Shown here one piece after another: positions 1 through 13,000 of a stretch of DNA of 64,000 bases. Origin of the DNA: Mrakia gelida (taxonomy: Eukaryota > Basidiomycota > Tremellomycetes > Cystofilobasidiales > Mrakiaceae); NCBI GenBank assembly GCA_024345305.1, contig BRON01000013.1, forward strand, positions 248,001 to 312,000, in the 5' to 3' direction. The translations under genes were made by a program, and so were the position numbers. Every line of letters starts with the position of its first letter. Within the stretch, counting starts at the first letter, position 1. Under the pieces are notes generated by a model that worked only from the letters and a program-made list of their open reading frames with translations, did no database searches and was not told where the DNA came from.

Positions 1-2903
1 GAGAAGGTACGAGGTAGAGAGACAGTCAGCGAGGAGGACGACGGAGAGAGAAGGATGAGGGAAAGAGACGAGCGAACCTTCACATCCGGTGGCGAGGACG
101 AACTACTCTTCGACTTCATCGGGGTTCCGTTCGCGAGTTTGGCTTTGCGACGATCATGCGAGTCGTAGTAGTCGTGGTGGATTTCTCGAAGGATCTGTTG
201 GAAAACGAACCGCAAAACGTGAGAGTCAGTTTCGACGCGTCGTCCTCCTCCCTTTTCCCCTTCCTATCCTTTCCCTCCCGATAGTCCTACCCACCACCAC
301 ACCAACCATCTCCAAAAGGTCACGAAAGAAGCGAACTCACCCCCTCAAGCCTCTCCAACTCCTCATCATCGCTCCTCAAAAGCGCCTTCCCTCTCCCTCC
401 TGCATGTTCACTCGCACTCGTGCTTCCATCGTCCTCGTCACTCCCACTCCCACTCCCCTCAGCCTCAGCAGCCTCCTCCTCAGCCTCCAGCTTCTCCTGC
501 TGCTTCGCCAAACTCCTCTCTCCGATCTGATCCTCAATCACATGGAGTTGAGCCTCAGCGAGATGCTCTGCGTCTTCCGCTGTTGGGAGGACCAGGCTTG
601 ATTCGGAGGTTGTTGGGTCCGTTGAAGATGAGGTAGGCGAAGGTGAGGTGGTGGGTTTAGGTGAGGAGGAGGAAGACGAGGCGGAGGAGGAGGGGGAGGA
701 CGAAGAAGAAGACGAGGGAAGTTTGGGGAGGAAGGACGAGTTGATGTCGCCTATCCCAACGAAGAAGTCGTCTGTGAAATCGCAAACCGAGGGAAAGAAA
801 AGTGTCAGGGAGGGCGAGGAACGTCGGTGAGGGGTGAAAAGAGGCGAGCGAGAGACGTACAAGGCACGACCTTGACGAGATTCCGACTTCCCTCCCAAAC
901 ATCCGATCGATCATCAATGATCACGACCATGCTCGTGTCGACGGGGAAGAGGCGAGCTATGCTTTTGGCGGTCAGACCTGTGGAACGCAAGAACACACCA
1001 CCTCTGTCATTTCATCGCTCTCCCAACAACAAGGAAAGAAGAGAGACGCTCGTACTCACTCCCACTCTCATCCCGACTCAAAATCCTCCTTCCAAAGAAC
1101 TCCCCCTTGGGATCAATCACCTCGCACACCTTCTCCGCATAAGCTCTCGTCCCCATCGTGTAGACGTGCATCTCGTAGAGTTTCGAGAGGTCGGCGAGGA
1201 AGGCTGGGAGACCAGGTCTGTGCGACGCGAGAAGAACAAAGGGAGGGGAATCGCGTCAGCTCGGCTCTCGTCCATCTTCAGCCCATCGCTGTCGTCCTTC
1301 CGTCCTTCCCCAGCTCGGGTCGGAGCGCGAGTCGACTCACCTCGGTTTGATGTAGTACCAACAATCATCCTCGACTCTCCCTCCAGCCGACAAACCCAGC
1401 TTGAACCTCCCGACGTCTCTGAGCGCTTCCTCGTTAGGGTTCCTTCTCTTTCCCTTCCCCTTCGTCGTCGTCGTCGTCGCTGATGAATCCTTCCCCTTCC
1501 CCTTTCCTTCGGCTGATGGGATAAGACCACACTCGTCCATCCATTCTCCAACGGTGGGATCGACGGTAGCGTGGATGATGGTTTGGTCGAGATCGACGAT
1601 GAGGGAGAGGCGACGGGTTGAGAGGAGATGGGAGGTTGAGATGGTGTCTAGGCGGGAAGCTTCCTGCGGATGTTGAAACGACGAGCGAGCATAAATGATG
1701 GGGAGTGGAGAGAGGGAGTGAAAGAGAGTCAGTTTGAGGAGCCTTCTCGAAGAGAACAACAACGAGAAGAGAAAGAGAAGGACGGGAAGGGACGGAGAGA
1801 CGTCGCTCGTCTCCTCCCTCCAGATCTCGAGATGCGAACGAACCTCCAACGAAACCAAAACAGAGGTAGTGTCATGACTCATCCGTATCGATGCCCTTGA
1901 TGCTTGTGAGGGTCCCAGATAATCAGACCTGCAAACGAAAAACCAAAGCTCAAAATCAAGGTCAGCTCGGTCGGACCGAATCTGCCCTCCCTCCCTTTTG
2001 GTCGGACGTACGTCGTTAAATCCTTCCCACAGAGAGCACAGAGACCTTCCAGTTGGACAGCGTGGGTGCAGGGTTCCAAGATGTGTAAGAGCGGTTTCCT
2101 GTTTCGCGAGACAAGGGAAGAGAGAGTCAGGGTTCGGAGGAAGGGAGGAAGGACGACGAGCCGAGGTCGTCTGACATTGTGCTCGCTCGAAGGTTGGGCT
2201 CGGTCGCCTTGCCTACGAGGGCTGGAGGGAGGGAAGTTTTTGGAAAACCTCGAGAGGGCTACTAGCTCTACTCGAGAGTCACTCTGACCCTCGTAGACGC
2301 CAGCCCAGTCTCTACACCTCGGTCGCGAAGGCAGACCTCGATCTCCCTTCGTCCTCCTTCCCTCCTTCGAGCTCACCGCCCTTCCCTCCCCTTTACCTCC
2401 CCTCCTTCCCTTTCCCCTCCCCTCCCCTTTGCAACCACCCTCGTCTCACCCACCCAAGATCGCTCGCTCGTTCTTCTCACTCACCTAGAATCTCCAACCT
2501 CCTCCCCTACCTTAACATTCCACCTCACCAACTTCCCTTCGATCGGACACTCCCAGCTCCCCACTCGTTTCTGAATTCGTTTCCGGTCGTCAGGGTCAGG
2601 GGCTGAAAAGCTGTATTGGAGCTGCGGATTCGTTTGCGTTCACCCCAGCGGAGGCAAAAACAAAAGGGGAGCAGGGAAGGGGAGGGAGAGGGGAGGGGAA
2701 GGGGGAGGGTCGCGTTCAGCTCTCTCTCGTTCTTGATCTCGCCCCAATACACATGAGGTCCTTCAGCCCAAGTCAAAGAAAGAGCGCACCAATATATCCC
2801 CCCTCTTAACCTCCTTCCCAGCTTGGATCCTAAGTTGCTGAACGACGATGGGGAAGGGTAAGGTGGGTGGAGGAGGGAGAGCTGTGGAGGAGGAGGAGCT
2901 CAT
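1..2903 (-). CDS. FCP1: FCP1-type RNA polymerase II CTD phosphatase, 3' part beyond window
   Basis: Fcp1 removes phosphates from the C-terminal repeats of RNA polymerase II so that it can be recycled; it acts in the nucleus. The ATG at 2903 opens MSSSSSTALPPPPTLPF, followed by a lipoyl-like N-terminal domain spread over three exons (GSWECPIEGKLVRWNVKVGE at about 2.5 kb; LEPCTHAVQLEGLCALCGKD at about 2.05 kb). The catalytic FCPH domain follows with the signature SLIVDLDQTIIHA (DxDxT type, near 1.6 kb), then LYEMHVYTMGTRAYAEKV, FGRRILSRDESGS and MVVIIDDRSDVW. The next exons give DFFVGIGDINSSFLPK, a Ser/Pro linker, an acidic segment and EIHHDYYD. Introns carry CTGAC before the AG. The expected BRCT domain lies past base 1, so the gene is truncated by the window edge only. 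The family call is very strong; the exon joins were made by eye. Confidence 0.93.
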
Positions 2904-3471
2904 CTTCCTTGGGTGCGTGGTGGGAGGTGGGTGCGGGGGGTATAGAAGGGTTGGGATAGTGCGTGGCGTGTGGAGTAAGAGTCTGTGTGTGTGTATCTGG
3001 TGGTGGCGAAGAAGGGCGAGCTGAGGTGGGAGGAGGAAGGAACGAGGGAAGAGATGGGTTTGAGGTCAACAGTGAGCTTCGAATTCAAAGCTTGCTTTTG
3101 TACTCGTTGGGTCTCGATTTTTCAAGTCGGATCTTCACTTCGCCTTGGAGGGAGACCCTTTTAGAGCGTGGTGAGATGCTCATGGTGCTGTCTGATCGAT
3201 TCGGAACGCGAGAGAAAGCCTTCAGAGCGGTCGTCAAACGAGCGACGGTGGAGGACGAGAAAACGCGTCGCGACTCTCGCTCTCGATTCAAACGAGAATG
3301 TAATACACCTGTTGAGAGAAACGCAAGAGGGAGAGGGGAGAAAAAAGCAAGAGGATGTAGTGAGGAGAGGGGAATGCTAGGACTAAGGGGAGGAAAGGAG
3401 AACACCGAGAGAGAGAACGTAACGAGAGAGAAGGAGAGAAGAAAACAAAAGCGAGATGAAGCGAAGAGAGT
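2904..3471. other. Intergenic: FCP1 upstream region and TPD3 3' flank
   Basis: No gene seen. The part next to 2903 is a strongly strand-asymmetric purine/pyrimidine stretch (pyrimidine-rich on the FCP1 sense strand), which is common upstream of starts in this window and probably holds the FCP1 promoter. Reading frames on the plus strand here are Arg/Glu-rich shadows. Confidence 0.5.
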
Positions 3472-6293
3472 TTAGGCTACGACTGATCACGACACTAACG
3501 TCGAAGAGAGAGAAAGAGGTAAGGGAGGAGACGAGAGGCAGAGTCAGTAATGAGGAGATGAGAACGAAGACGAGGGAAGGAGGAGAGAGAGATGGGAAGG
3601 GAAGGGAAGGGGGAAGCTCACCAGACATGGGCTCGACACCGGTCGTCTTCTCCAACGCTCGCGAGGCGAAATCTACGCAAACAAACAAAGGAACAGGAAG
3701 GTCAGCTCGAGTCTCGTCGACATAAGGGGGAGGGGAGTCGACTCACATCGAACATCAGGATCCGCATCTCCAGCCAACTTCTCCAGCGCAGGCACGATCT
3801 TCCGTCCAGCGATTTCCTGACCTTCCGGCGACGACGAGAGGGTGACAGCGAGGACCTCGAGAGCCTTGGCGACGTTGAACCGGATGTTGGGGATGGGATC
3901 GTTGACGAGTCCGAGGGCGGCGTCGAGAACGGAATCTCGAATGGTAGCGACGTCGAGGACGGGGGTCATGGTCTGTTTCGAGCGAGCGAAAAACGAGGTC
4001 AGTACGCTGGACGTCGTTGCGAGTACAGATGAAAAGTGAGAGGGGGCACTCACGGTGATGGCGAAGACGGTCGTCATCCTGTAGAGGTAGTTGGGGTGGG
4101 TTCCCATCGCGAGGACCTGAGGGATGATCGTCCGGCTGGCCCACTCGACTCCGAAGACTTCAGTCAACTTCTTGAGGTTGATGGTCGCGGCCTCCCTGAT
4201 GGAGAAGACGTTGTCCCCGAGCCACGACATGCAGAGGTTTCCGAGCTTGTCGTCGAAGAACTGGACTCCGAGCTGGGTCGCGAGGAGAGGGATGTACTCG
4301 ATGATGGCTTGTCGAACTCGCCACTGCTTGTCCTCGGCGAGGTCGATGATGGCGGGGAGGAGGGATTGGGAGAGGAGGTCGATGCCGATGACTGCAAAGG
4401 AGCAAGAACGAGGGAGGAAGGTCAGCGAGAAGGTCGAACGAGGAGAGATGAGGAAAGGAGGGAGGAAGATCGAAGCTGACCTTCGTTGACGAGCTCGAGC
4501 TTGCCGATAAGCTGAAGCCTGACGTCGGACTGGTCGTCCTTGAGGAGTTGGAGGAAGAGAGGAAGGAGGTGCTCGATGGTGGCCTCCTTTCCGAGAAGAG
4601 GAGCGAGTCCACTGATCTGGGCTCCGAGGGCAGCCTTGACGTGAGGGGAAGCGTCGGCGGCGAGGTCTCGGACGCAAGGGAGGAGTCGAGCGAGGATGAC
4701 ATCTCGGTCGATGAGCTTGGCGAATCCTGAATAGCGAGGGAAGAAGGAAAGATAGGTCAGAGACGGTCGAAGGACGGAAGACGCGAAGAGAAAGGAGGGA
4801 CGTACCAGGGATCTGTCCAGCAGCGGCGGTTCGAACCTCAGCCTCGTTGTCCTTGAGCAGCGAAACGAAAGCCTGAACCATCTCGTCTCGAATGATGTCC
4901 TCTCCGACGGCGGAAGCGAGCTGAGACAGAAACGAACGAAGAAGACGTCAGACCACAGCTCGTCAAGGCAGAAAAGTCGACCAGACAAGGAGGGAAGCTG
5001 GACTCACAGCGACGAACTCGTTTCCGACCATGTACCGAACCCTCCAACTCTTGTCTCCGAAGCTGTTCCTCAGAGTGGGAAGGAGGTAGTCCTTGACCTC
5101 TTCTGGCGAGAGCTGCTCGGCGATGGCGATGAGAGCGGTGACGGTGAGGAGTCGGACGGAGTCCTGGTCGTCCGAGGCGAGTTTGCGGTACATGGGGATG
5201 ATGTCGGAGAGGAGGAGAGCGTGGGAGTTGACGAAGTTCTTGGCGAAGGGCTGGTAAGACGATTAACACGAGGTCAGCTCTAGTAGAAACGACGGCAAGG
5301 AAGGGGAAGAGACGAGAGAACGCACTCCGAGTCCCTTCGCGGCAGCTCGTCGAACCATGGGAGTATCGTCTCCGCAGAGACCGTTGAACAACCTCCTCAT
5401 GTCGTCCTTGGCTCCATCGGGGGCGTTTCCGTATACGGGAGCGAAGAGGGAGCAGGCTGAGGTGCGGGAGGTGAACCAGTCGCCAGTGGAGAGTCGTTTG
5501 AGGAGAGGGAGGTAGTGCTCGGTCAACTGAGCTGGCGAGAGCTGGATTCCGATCTGAGTAAGGGAATCGGAAGCCTGGTGGTATCAAGGGATGAAAAAGC
5601 AGATAGTGAGCTTCTACACGTCTTGAGAATTCCGACTCGAGGTCGAGGGACGAGAACGGAGGGTGGAAGGAAGGGAAGGAGGAGCAAAACACACCTTCTC
5701 CCTAACGAGGGTCTCCTCCACAGCAGCCAAGTTCTCCAACGGTCCCAGCACCAAATGAGCGTACTCCTTCCCTCCAACGTACTCTCCGAAAGCTCCCAAC
5801 TCCTCAGCGAGAGCGAGGAGGATTTCGTCCTCGTCGTCGAGTTGATCCTGGAGGAAGGGAATGAGCTCCTCTCGAGTTCGCTGAGGTCCGAGGGCGAGAG
5901 CGATGGTGGAGAGGCGACGGATGGAGGTGAGACGGAGAGAGACATCGTCGGATTTGAGCTCGTCTGCGAGGGGAGATGAAGAGGAGGAGATGGGAATGGA
6001 AAGTGGTCAGCGTGGTGAGATGAAGAGCGTGAGGAAGGGCGAGGTCGAGCTTTGAGTTCGCGCGAGAACATGGTTCGAGGGAGGACCAAGGATTCCTCCC
6101 TCGCTTCTGCTCTTCGCGTACAAAGATACGTGTAGACGGAAAGCCGTGCTGGAGCACGTAGCGAGCTCTCGCGCGATACGATGGAGCGATAAGACTGAGG
6201 GAAGGTGGCAGAGGAGGGAGGAAGGGAGGGGAAGGAGGAGGAGGAGGGATCGAACGAACCTATCAGGACGGCAATGGGGAAGATGTCGGCCAT
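3472..6293 (-). CDS. TPD3: Protein phosphatase 2A scaffold (A/PR65) subunit, HEAT repeats
   Basis: The PP2A A subunit is the horseshoe scaffold that holds the catalytic C and variable B subunits. The gene starts with a tiny first exon [11 protein letters not shown] (ATG at 6293), then [20 protein letters not shown] and [20 protein letters not shown], the canonical PR65 N terminus. HEAT repeats follow throughout, for example [73 protein letters not shown] and [13 protein letters not shown]. The last recognisable exon ends DPDVR joined to [17 protein letters not shown], matching the family C terminus (RYFA.EAL). The final one or two codons sit in a tiny terminal exon, so the 3' end could move by about 20 bases. 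There are about eight or nine short introns, with GCTGAC/GTCAGC elements visible at most. Intron-like signals upstream of 6293 suggest a spliced 5' leader. Confidence 0.93.
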
Positions 6294-7028
6294 GGTGAAG
6301 AGGGTAGGAAGAGGTGTACGAGCTGGAGGTGCGATAGTCGGGTGTTCGTAGTAAGGTCGAAGGTGGGAGCAGGGGCAGGGAGAGGGAGAAGGGGTTGTTG
6401 AAAGATGACGGCGAGAGGGGAGGAAGGAGGCGAACGAGGAGCATGTCAGCTCGAGCTCTTCTTCATATACAAGAAGGAGAAGGATGCGGAGGACGGACTG
6501 ACCTGGATAGGGGTATGAGGCTGTTGAATATGAAGGCGAGAGAGGAGGAGGAGATGGGAAAGGGGAGGTCGCGAGGGAGGAAGAAGGAGGAAGCGATGGT
6601 GACAAAAGGTCAGCTTGAACGGGCCTTCTCCTACAGAAACCTGCATGTTTCGGTACAGAAGGGGTGTACGAACCTTTCTGTGTTCGTTTGTCTACGAGTT
6701 TGAAGGGTGGATGGAGAAGAGGATGCGAAGGAGAGGGAGGGAGGGGAGGGAGGAGAAGATGGTGGGTGCAGCTGGAAAGGAGGACCGCGAGGCGCGAGAG
6801 ACAAGGGTCAGGAAGGCTCGTTTTTCGGGCTCAGATTTTCTGGTAGACAGGCCTCAGTCACAGAGAGCCAGTTCATCGACTGGCAGCACTTTCAAGGACA
6901 CGAAAAAAGAAACGAAGAAAAACGAACGAGAGATCGACTTCTCTCTGGTCGTCGGCTGACGACCTTCAAACCACCACAACCTCTTTGCCCTCTCTAGCAG
7001 CAAACCCGACCTTTTGGCCCTTCTCGTC
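6294..7028. promoter_or_regulatory. Divergent promoter region of TPD3 (-) and MMM1 (+)
   Basis: These 735 bases separate two head-to-head genes and must carry both promoters (inference from layout). On the minus strand, GCTGAC branch-like elements (seen as GTCAGC at about 6446 and 6609 on the plus strand) suggest that the TPD3 leader contains one or two introns. No convincing extra reading frame was found. Confidence 0.45.
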
Positions 7029-9137
7029 ATGTCGACCTCACGCGGGGTCCAACCTAAAACTCCAGTATCCCTTCCTCCTCCTCCCTCCCCTCCTTCGGGT
7101 CCCTCGTCTTACTCGTTCGTGACTGGAATCCTGGTCGGTCAAGGATCGATCCTCGTCTTCATCGCCCTCTTCATACGTTACGTGGTATTCGAGGATGGAG
7201 CAACAGCAGTAGAGAGAAGGAGAAAGGAGAGGAAGAAGGTATGTACCATTCTCTGCTTCTCCAGGTCAAGCGAAGGACGCAACGAGGGGTTAAACGTCGA
7301 GCTGACCTTCCTCCCTCCTTTCGTCTCCTTCAGCGTCGCTCGTCTCAGCAGTCCATGGGAACCTCACCACCAGCTCCTATCTCCTCAGCAGAGATTCTCT
7401 CTCAGACGAGCTACGACCTGTCTTCTCACCCTGCCGAATCTATGGACTGGCTCAACGTTTTGCTCGCTCAGGTGAGCTCCTCTTTCTCCCTTCCCCTCTC
7501 TCTCCCTCCCCTTTCGTTGCTTCGAGCTCACTCCCCTCGTCGCTTTGTTTGTTACTTTTTATCGCGAAGACTCTCTCAAACTACCGATCTTCTCTGCTGG
7601 CTCGCAAAGGGGATGAGGGAGCTAGGGAAACGGTGGAGGAATGGCTGAATCCTGGAGAGGGCGTTTCGTGGTTGGTGAGTCGTCGTTCTGTCGTTCGGAT
7701 TCGGATAGGTCCCATCTACTCGCATCTCGTAGGACGCTCTCTTTCCCAGAGGTGTATCAGTTTCTGCTTCTTGTACTGGAAGGACCTGCACGTCTGAACC
7801 TCGATCCAGCGTCGAGAAAACTCGACCTCGCTCTCCTTCCGTCGCCTCGTCTCGTCCATCCTTCACGACTCCCTCCTCCCATCAATTCCACCCAGATCCT
7901 GACCAACCCTCGTCCTTCTCATCTTTCAGGACCCAATACGCGTTACCTCCCTCTCGCTCGGAACCTCCTACCCTCTCTTCTCCAACGCTCGAATTCGTCC
8001 TTCAGACTCGACAGGTCGGATGGTTCGTCTCTTTCTCTCGCCCTCACCTCTTGCCCTCCTTCTGGACTGACACTTTCTTCTGTTGGATCGCTCATTCGTC
8101 GCTCAGCGAGCCGAAACAGAACTCGACTACACAGATTCCGTCACCCTAGCCATCTCCACCTCCCTCGTCGTCAACTTCCCTCGTCCTCGATTCGCCGTCC
8201 TGCCCATCAGTCTAGGGATCACGCTCGTTGGTCTTTCTGGTACCGTGAGTCTTTCAACGTCCATCCTTCCACCCCGCTTACCACCGGCCCAACGCTCTTT
8301 CCCTTCTTGCCGTCCATCGAACGACTGACGCTCAAAACTCACTGTCGCGTCGTCTTTTCGTCCCCTCCCTCACAGATGACCACCTCCCTCCTCTCCTCCC
8401 CCATCACCCCCACCTCTCCAACCCCCCACCAATCCATCCAACTCTCCCTCCAACCAGACTTCGCCCTCTCCATCTCCACAACCTCCCTCCTCGGCTCCAG
8501 AGCAAAACTCCAAGACCTCCCTAAAATCGAACAACTCGTCGCGTCTCGTCTTCGTCAAGCGATCGCAGAACGGATCGTCTGGCCGAGGTTCTTCGCTGTT
8601 GGCCTCCCCTCCCTTGGGATTGGGATCAGCACCACCCCTGGAGGGATGAGTGGAGGGAGGGATGGAGGGGGGTTGGGAGAGGACGAGTTTGTGATTGTTG
8701 ACAGGGAGGATGGGGTTGATGCTGAGGGTGTCGCCGAGGGGGGTGAGGAGGGGGAGGGAGAAGGGTTGGGAGAGAAGTTGATGAGGGAGGTGTTGTTGCC
8801 TTCTAATCCTCCTACGGCTGGATTGGGGTTGCTTTCGCCTTCCGGGACGGGAGGGGGGAAGGGGAGTGTGAGTCGGATGATCGAGGAGGAAGGGGTGTTG
8901 AAGAGGAGGAGCTTCGATGCTGTTGGAGGGAGCTCGAGTCAGTCGTCGTCGATGGGCGGTGGTGGTGGTGGTGCGACTGGAGTGAGGGAGCGAGGAGGAA
9001 GGGGAGGAGGAGGAGGAGGGACGAGCAGTAGTCGACCGACGAACATGTCGATGGCGATGGGAGGGATGGAGACCGGTTTGGGAGGTGGGACAGGGTTGAT
9101 GCCTGGTGGGAGTGATTGGGGGGATGGAAGGATGTGA
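7029..9137 (+). CDS. MMM1: MMM1-like ERMES subunit with SMP lipid-transfer domain
   Basis: Mmm1 is the ER-membrane subunit of the ER-mitochondria encounter structure and carries phospholipids through an SMP domain. Six exons fit: 7029-7238, 7334-7470, 7570-7674, 7930-8022, 8107-8244 and 8376-9137. The N terminus has a short lumenal Pro-rich piece and one membrane span (SFVTGILVGQGSILVFIALF), as in the family. The SMP domain follows: ESMDWLNVLLAQ, DPIRVTSLSLGTSYPLFSNA, then DSTGRM joined to RAETELDYTDSVTLAI, NFPRPRFAVLPISLGITLVG and IEQLVASRLRQAIAERIVWP. The last exon adds an acidic linker and a Gly/Ser-rich tail ending at 9137. That tail is long but typical of basidiomycete Mmm1. Start choice: the ATG at 7029 directly precedes the conserved N terminus; an in-frame TTG upstream is ignored. 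Confidence 0.92.
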
Positions 9138-9850
9138 TCTGCACCTTTTTGAAACCACTGCTCGTCTTCCTTTTCGCGAGAGAGATGCTCGAGCGCAATT
9201 CGAACGAGGTCGGCGAGAGGAGGCGAGACACTTCGCTCTGGGTCTGGCCCTTCAGTAGACACGGCTGTAAATTTGCCGAGGGCACGGAACTTCGACCACT
9301 CGCAGGTGAGTCTGTGTACGGTTTCAGACACGACGGAGAAGGACTTCCAGCTCCTCGAAGACTCCGACGGCGGTTCTTCGACCTCGTCGAGTCTCATCTC
9401 GAAACCTCAAAAGAATCCGCGACCACCTTCGGGACCTTTTTCCTACAGGAGACGAACCCGCAGGACGATTTCAAGATGAACAGGGGAAGGCGAAGGGGTC
9501 AGAAAACGTGGTTGGAGCGGCAGGTGAACGGATCTTGACCCCTGACGAGGACGCGTTTCAGCCCTCGACTGACCTCGATCTTTCTCTTCTTGCAGCTTCT
9601 TGTCCCTCAGGTCTTCCCTTCTCTTCAAGATGCGGAGCCACATCGGAGACTTTCTAACATCCTCTGATGGGATCGCTCGAGGAAACAGCCAAGGGAACAG
9701 CGGAGGTACGTGGAGAGAGCGAGGGCTCAGCGAGCGGAGAGGGGAGGGGAGGGAGAGCGAGCTTTGGAGGAAGACCGACCTCCTGCTAGCCCACCTCCTG
9801 GGAAAGCAACCAACTACCCGACCCTGCTCTCCTCTCTCCTGAGTCGTATT
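9138..9850 (+). other. Unresolved coding-like segment downstream of MMM1
   Basis: A textbook species-type intron is visible on the plus strand: donor at about 9523 (GCAG/GTGAAC), CGACTGACC branch element, and acceptor at 9594 (CTTCTTGCAG). Joining across it in one frame gives GQKTWLERQ followed by LLVPQVFPSLQDAEPHRR and a TGA at about 9655. The same frame then continues with RRYVERARAQRAER to about 9850. Before the intron two frames stay open, and one reads NLKRIRDHLRDLFPTGDEP. The opposite strand also has an ATG frame at 9397-9140. No start codon or protein family could be assigned. It may be a small gene with unseen introns, an extended 3' UTR or a pseudogene. Confidence 0.25.
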
Positions 9851-10071
9851 TGACACCCCCATGCGTGCTCCTCTCTCATATTTTTTAACGTCGTTCGGTG
9901 AAAAGACGTCGCTCTCTCTCTCGTCTCTTCTTTCCTCCAATCACCACTTTCTCTTCCCTCTCCCCCCTCCCTTCTCTTCCCTTTTCTCGGGACCCCCAAC
10001 CTTAACCTCCACCCCCTACGCACCCACACTCTCTTTAAACCTTTCTCCTTCTCTACTTATCACCTAACCTA

Positions 10072-13000
10072 ATGCTTTCCCTCATCGGAACCATCGCTCT
10101 CGCGGCCGCTCTTTCGACCACGCCCGAGGTGCAGGCTTTCCCTCTCTCCCTCTCTTCCCTCGCTGCTTCCGCCAACCGACTCGTCGGACGAGCCGATGTG
10201 GTCTTCTCCCCTCCCGTCTACCCTACTCCCGATACCAGGGCCACTGGAGACTGGACTGTCGCTGTTAACAAGGTCCGTTTCTTTTCCTCGTTTCGCTTCC
10301 GCGCTCGTCTCGTTTTTTTCTTTCGCCTCCCCCTGACGCTCTTTCCCCCTTCTTTTCTTCGTGACCTCAGGCGAAGGCTACGCTCTCTACTTGGACTCTT
10401 GCTGAGCGAGCCGCTCTCTGCACTGGGTGAGTCTTGGATTGGTTCTCGTCCTCGACTCGACGTGGTTTTGGCGAACTCTGACCTTCCTTTCCTTTCTTTG
10501 TCCTTTCGGTGACTTGTGGCAAGTGAGTCGATTCATATATTTTCCTCGCATGCGAAGAGAACTTTTTGCTGACTTCTCGTCGTCTCTCCGTCCTCCTGCT
10601 TCTTCTCAGCCCCCAGGGTGAGCATCTTTCTTTTCGCGTTTGAGCATCATGTACCGCACTGACACTTGTTCTCCTCTCTCCTTTCTTAGTCTCTGTGTCG
10701 GAAACGTCAACCCCATCGCTTCCACTGGATTCCCTGGTCTCTGTCTCCAGGGTCAGTCTTGTTTTCGGAGCTCCATCGATCTCGTCGTCGTTCACTCGAG
10801 ACTTCGCGTCGTCCAGGCTGCAGCTGATCATCTCGTTGCCTCTCCATTTCCCTCCAGATGCTCCCGTCGGAGTTCGAGTCGCCGACCTCGTCTCTGCTTT
10901 CGTACGTCTCTCCGTTCTCGCCAGCTCGACGCGTCCACTTCAGCAGCTCATTCCTCCTTCGGTTTGCTCGCTTTCCTCGCTCAGCCCGCTGGAGTCAACG
11001 TCGCCGCCACTTGGGATCGAAGTCTCATGTACTCTCGTGGAGTCGCCATGGGAGCTGAGTTCAAGGGAAAGGGAGTCAACATCGGTGAGCAGTTTGAATC
11101 GAGGCGACTCGACGGGGCTACGAACACGTCGCTTACTCCTCTTCCTCTTCCTTTTTCTCTCAGCTCTTGGGCCTGGAATGAACCCTCCTCGTACCGCCGA
11201 GGGTGGACGAAACTGGGAGGGTTTCGGAGCCGATCCCTACCTCCAGGGAGAGGCCGCTTACGAGACGATCTTGGGAATGCAAGCTTCTGGAGTTCAGGCG
11301 AGTTCCCCTCCCCGTCCTCCCTCTTTTCCTTCACGAGCCAGCGCTGACGATCTTCTGTTTCATCTCTTCTCATGGCCACTGCGAAGCACTTCATCGGAAA
11401 CGAGGAGGAGCACCTTCGAACTGAGACCTCGTCCAACATCGACGACCGAACCCTTCACGAGATCTACCTTCACCCTTTCCTCCGATCTGTCCAGGCGAAC
11501 GTCGCCAACGTCATGGCTGCCTACAGTGAGTTCTCATCTCCTCGTTTACGCCTCGTCTTGGTCTCGCCTTCAGAAAGCGGAGCCGTCGACTTGTCGCTCG
11601 AGAATCGAATCTGACCCCGTCTCATTCTTCTCCCCTTCCTCTTCCTCAGACCAGGTCAACGGATCTTGGAACGCTCAGAATTCGAAGCTCGTCAACGGTA
11701 TCTTGAAGGGAGAGCTCGGATTCTCTGGAACCCTCATGTTCGATTGGGCTGGTTCGCGATCAGGACTCGCGTCCGCTCTTTCTGGACTCGACATGGACAT
11801 GCCCGGTGTTCCCGACTGGCTCACCTTCGATGGATCGTCGTACTGGGGAGTTACCAACCTCGTCGCGATGGTCAACAACGGATCAATGCCCGAGTCCCGA
11901 CTTACCGTGAGTATTCGCGTTGCGAACCTTGCTCGTCGTTCCTTTCCTTCCCGCTTTCTCTCACTTCGCTGACTGCTTTTGATCCTTTTCGTATACTAGG
12001 ATATGGCTACCAGGATTCTTTCTTCGTGGTACTTGCTCGGACAGGACACCAACTTCCCCGCTACCAACTTCAGTCAGTCGACCTTTTCCCCGACGCGTCT
12101 CGATTTCTTGCTTCGTTGGGCTGATCGTCGCTTCATCTTACTTGCTCAGACGGATGGAACCTCCTTGATGAGGCCACCAACCAGCACGTCAACGTTCAAG
12201 ACGATCACTACAAGTGAGTGCTCGCTATCTGCCTTCGAACACGAAGTGACGCTGACCTCGCTTCCTCGTCTCGGTCTCTTCCACTTCTCCTTCTCTTCCG
12301 CACTCTCAGGCTCATCCGAACGATGGGTTCCGCTGCCACCGTCCTCCTGAAGAACACCAACAACGCCCTTCCTCTCAAGTCCCCCAAAACCCTCCTCGTT
12401 ATCGGAGACGACGCTTTCCCTTCTTCGCAGGACGGAAACCCCAACTTCTACACTTACCGAGGCTCGTTTTTTCCTTTCGACTTTCTAAGGGTGGAAAGGA
12501 GTGCCAAGAGTCGAGGCTGGAATAGCCTGGGAGCAGTCGGGAAGGAAGAGACGAGACTAAACTGGAGGCTGATCGTCGCATCTTGTTCGCTTTTCTTCGC
12601 AGGCGGAAACGATGGAACTCTCGCCGTTGGATGGGGATCTGGAGCCAACGACTTCCCTTACCTCGTCGACCCTCTTTCTGCCATCATCGCTCGATCTGCT
12701 TCCCTCAAGACCAACGTCACTTCCTCCAGGAACAACTTCGACCTCACCGCCGCTGGAAAGCTCGCGACTGGAAAGGATGCCGCTCTCATTTTCATCAACT
12801 CGGATTCTGGAGAGGCCGTCTCGATCGTCGATGGAAACAACGGAGACAGGAACAAGTTTGTTCACTTTGCCTCGCCGTCGTTCGCGTTGTTCTTCCTCGA
12901 GCTGACCTCGTCGTTTCTTCACCCCTTCAGCATCTCCGCCTGGATGGGAGGAGATCAGCTTGTCCTCGCCGTCGCTGCTAAGAACAAGAACACTATCCTC

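Noticed and set aside
8370..9158. A 262-codon minus-strand frame opposite the MMM1 3' half
   Set aside because: Antisense of the acidic and glycine-rich MMM1 tail. MMM1 on the plus strand is supported by domain and splicing evidence.
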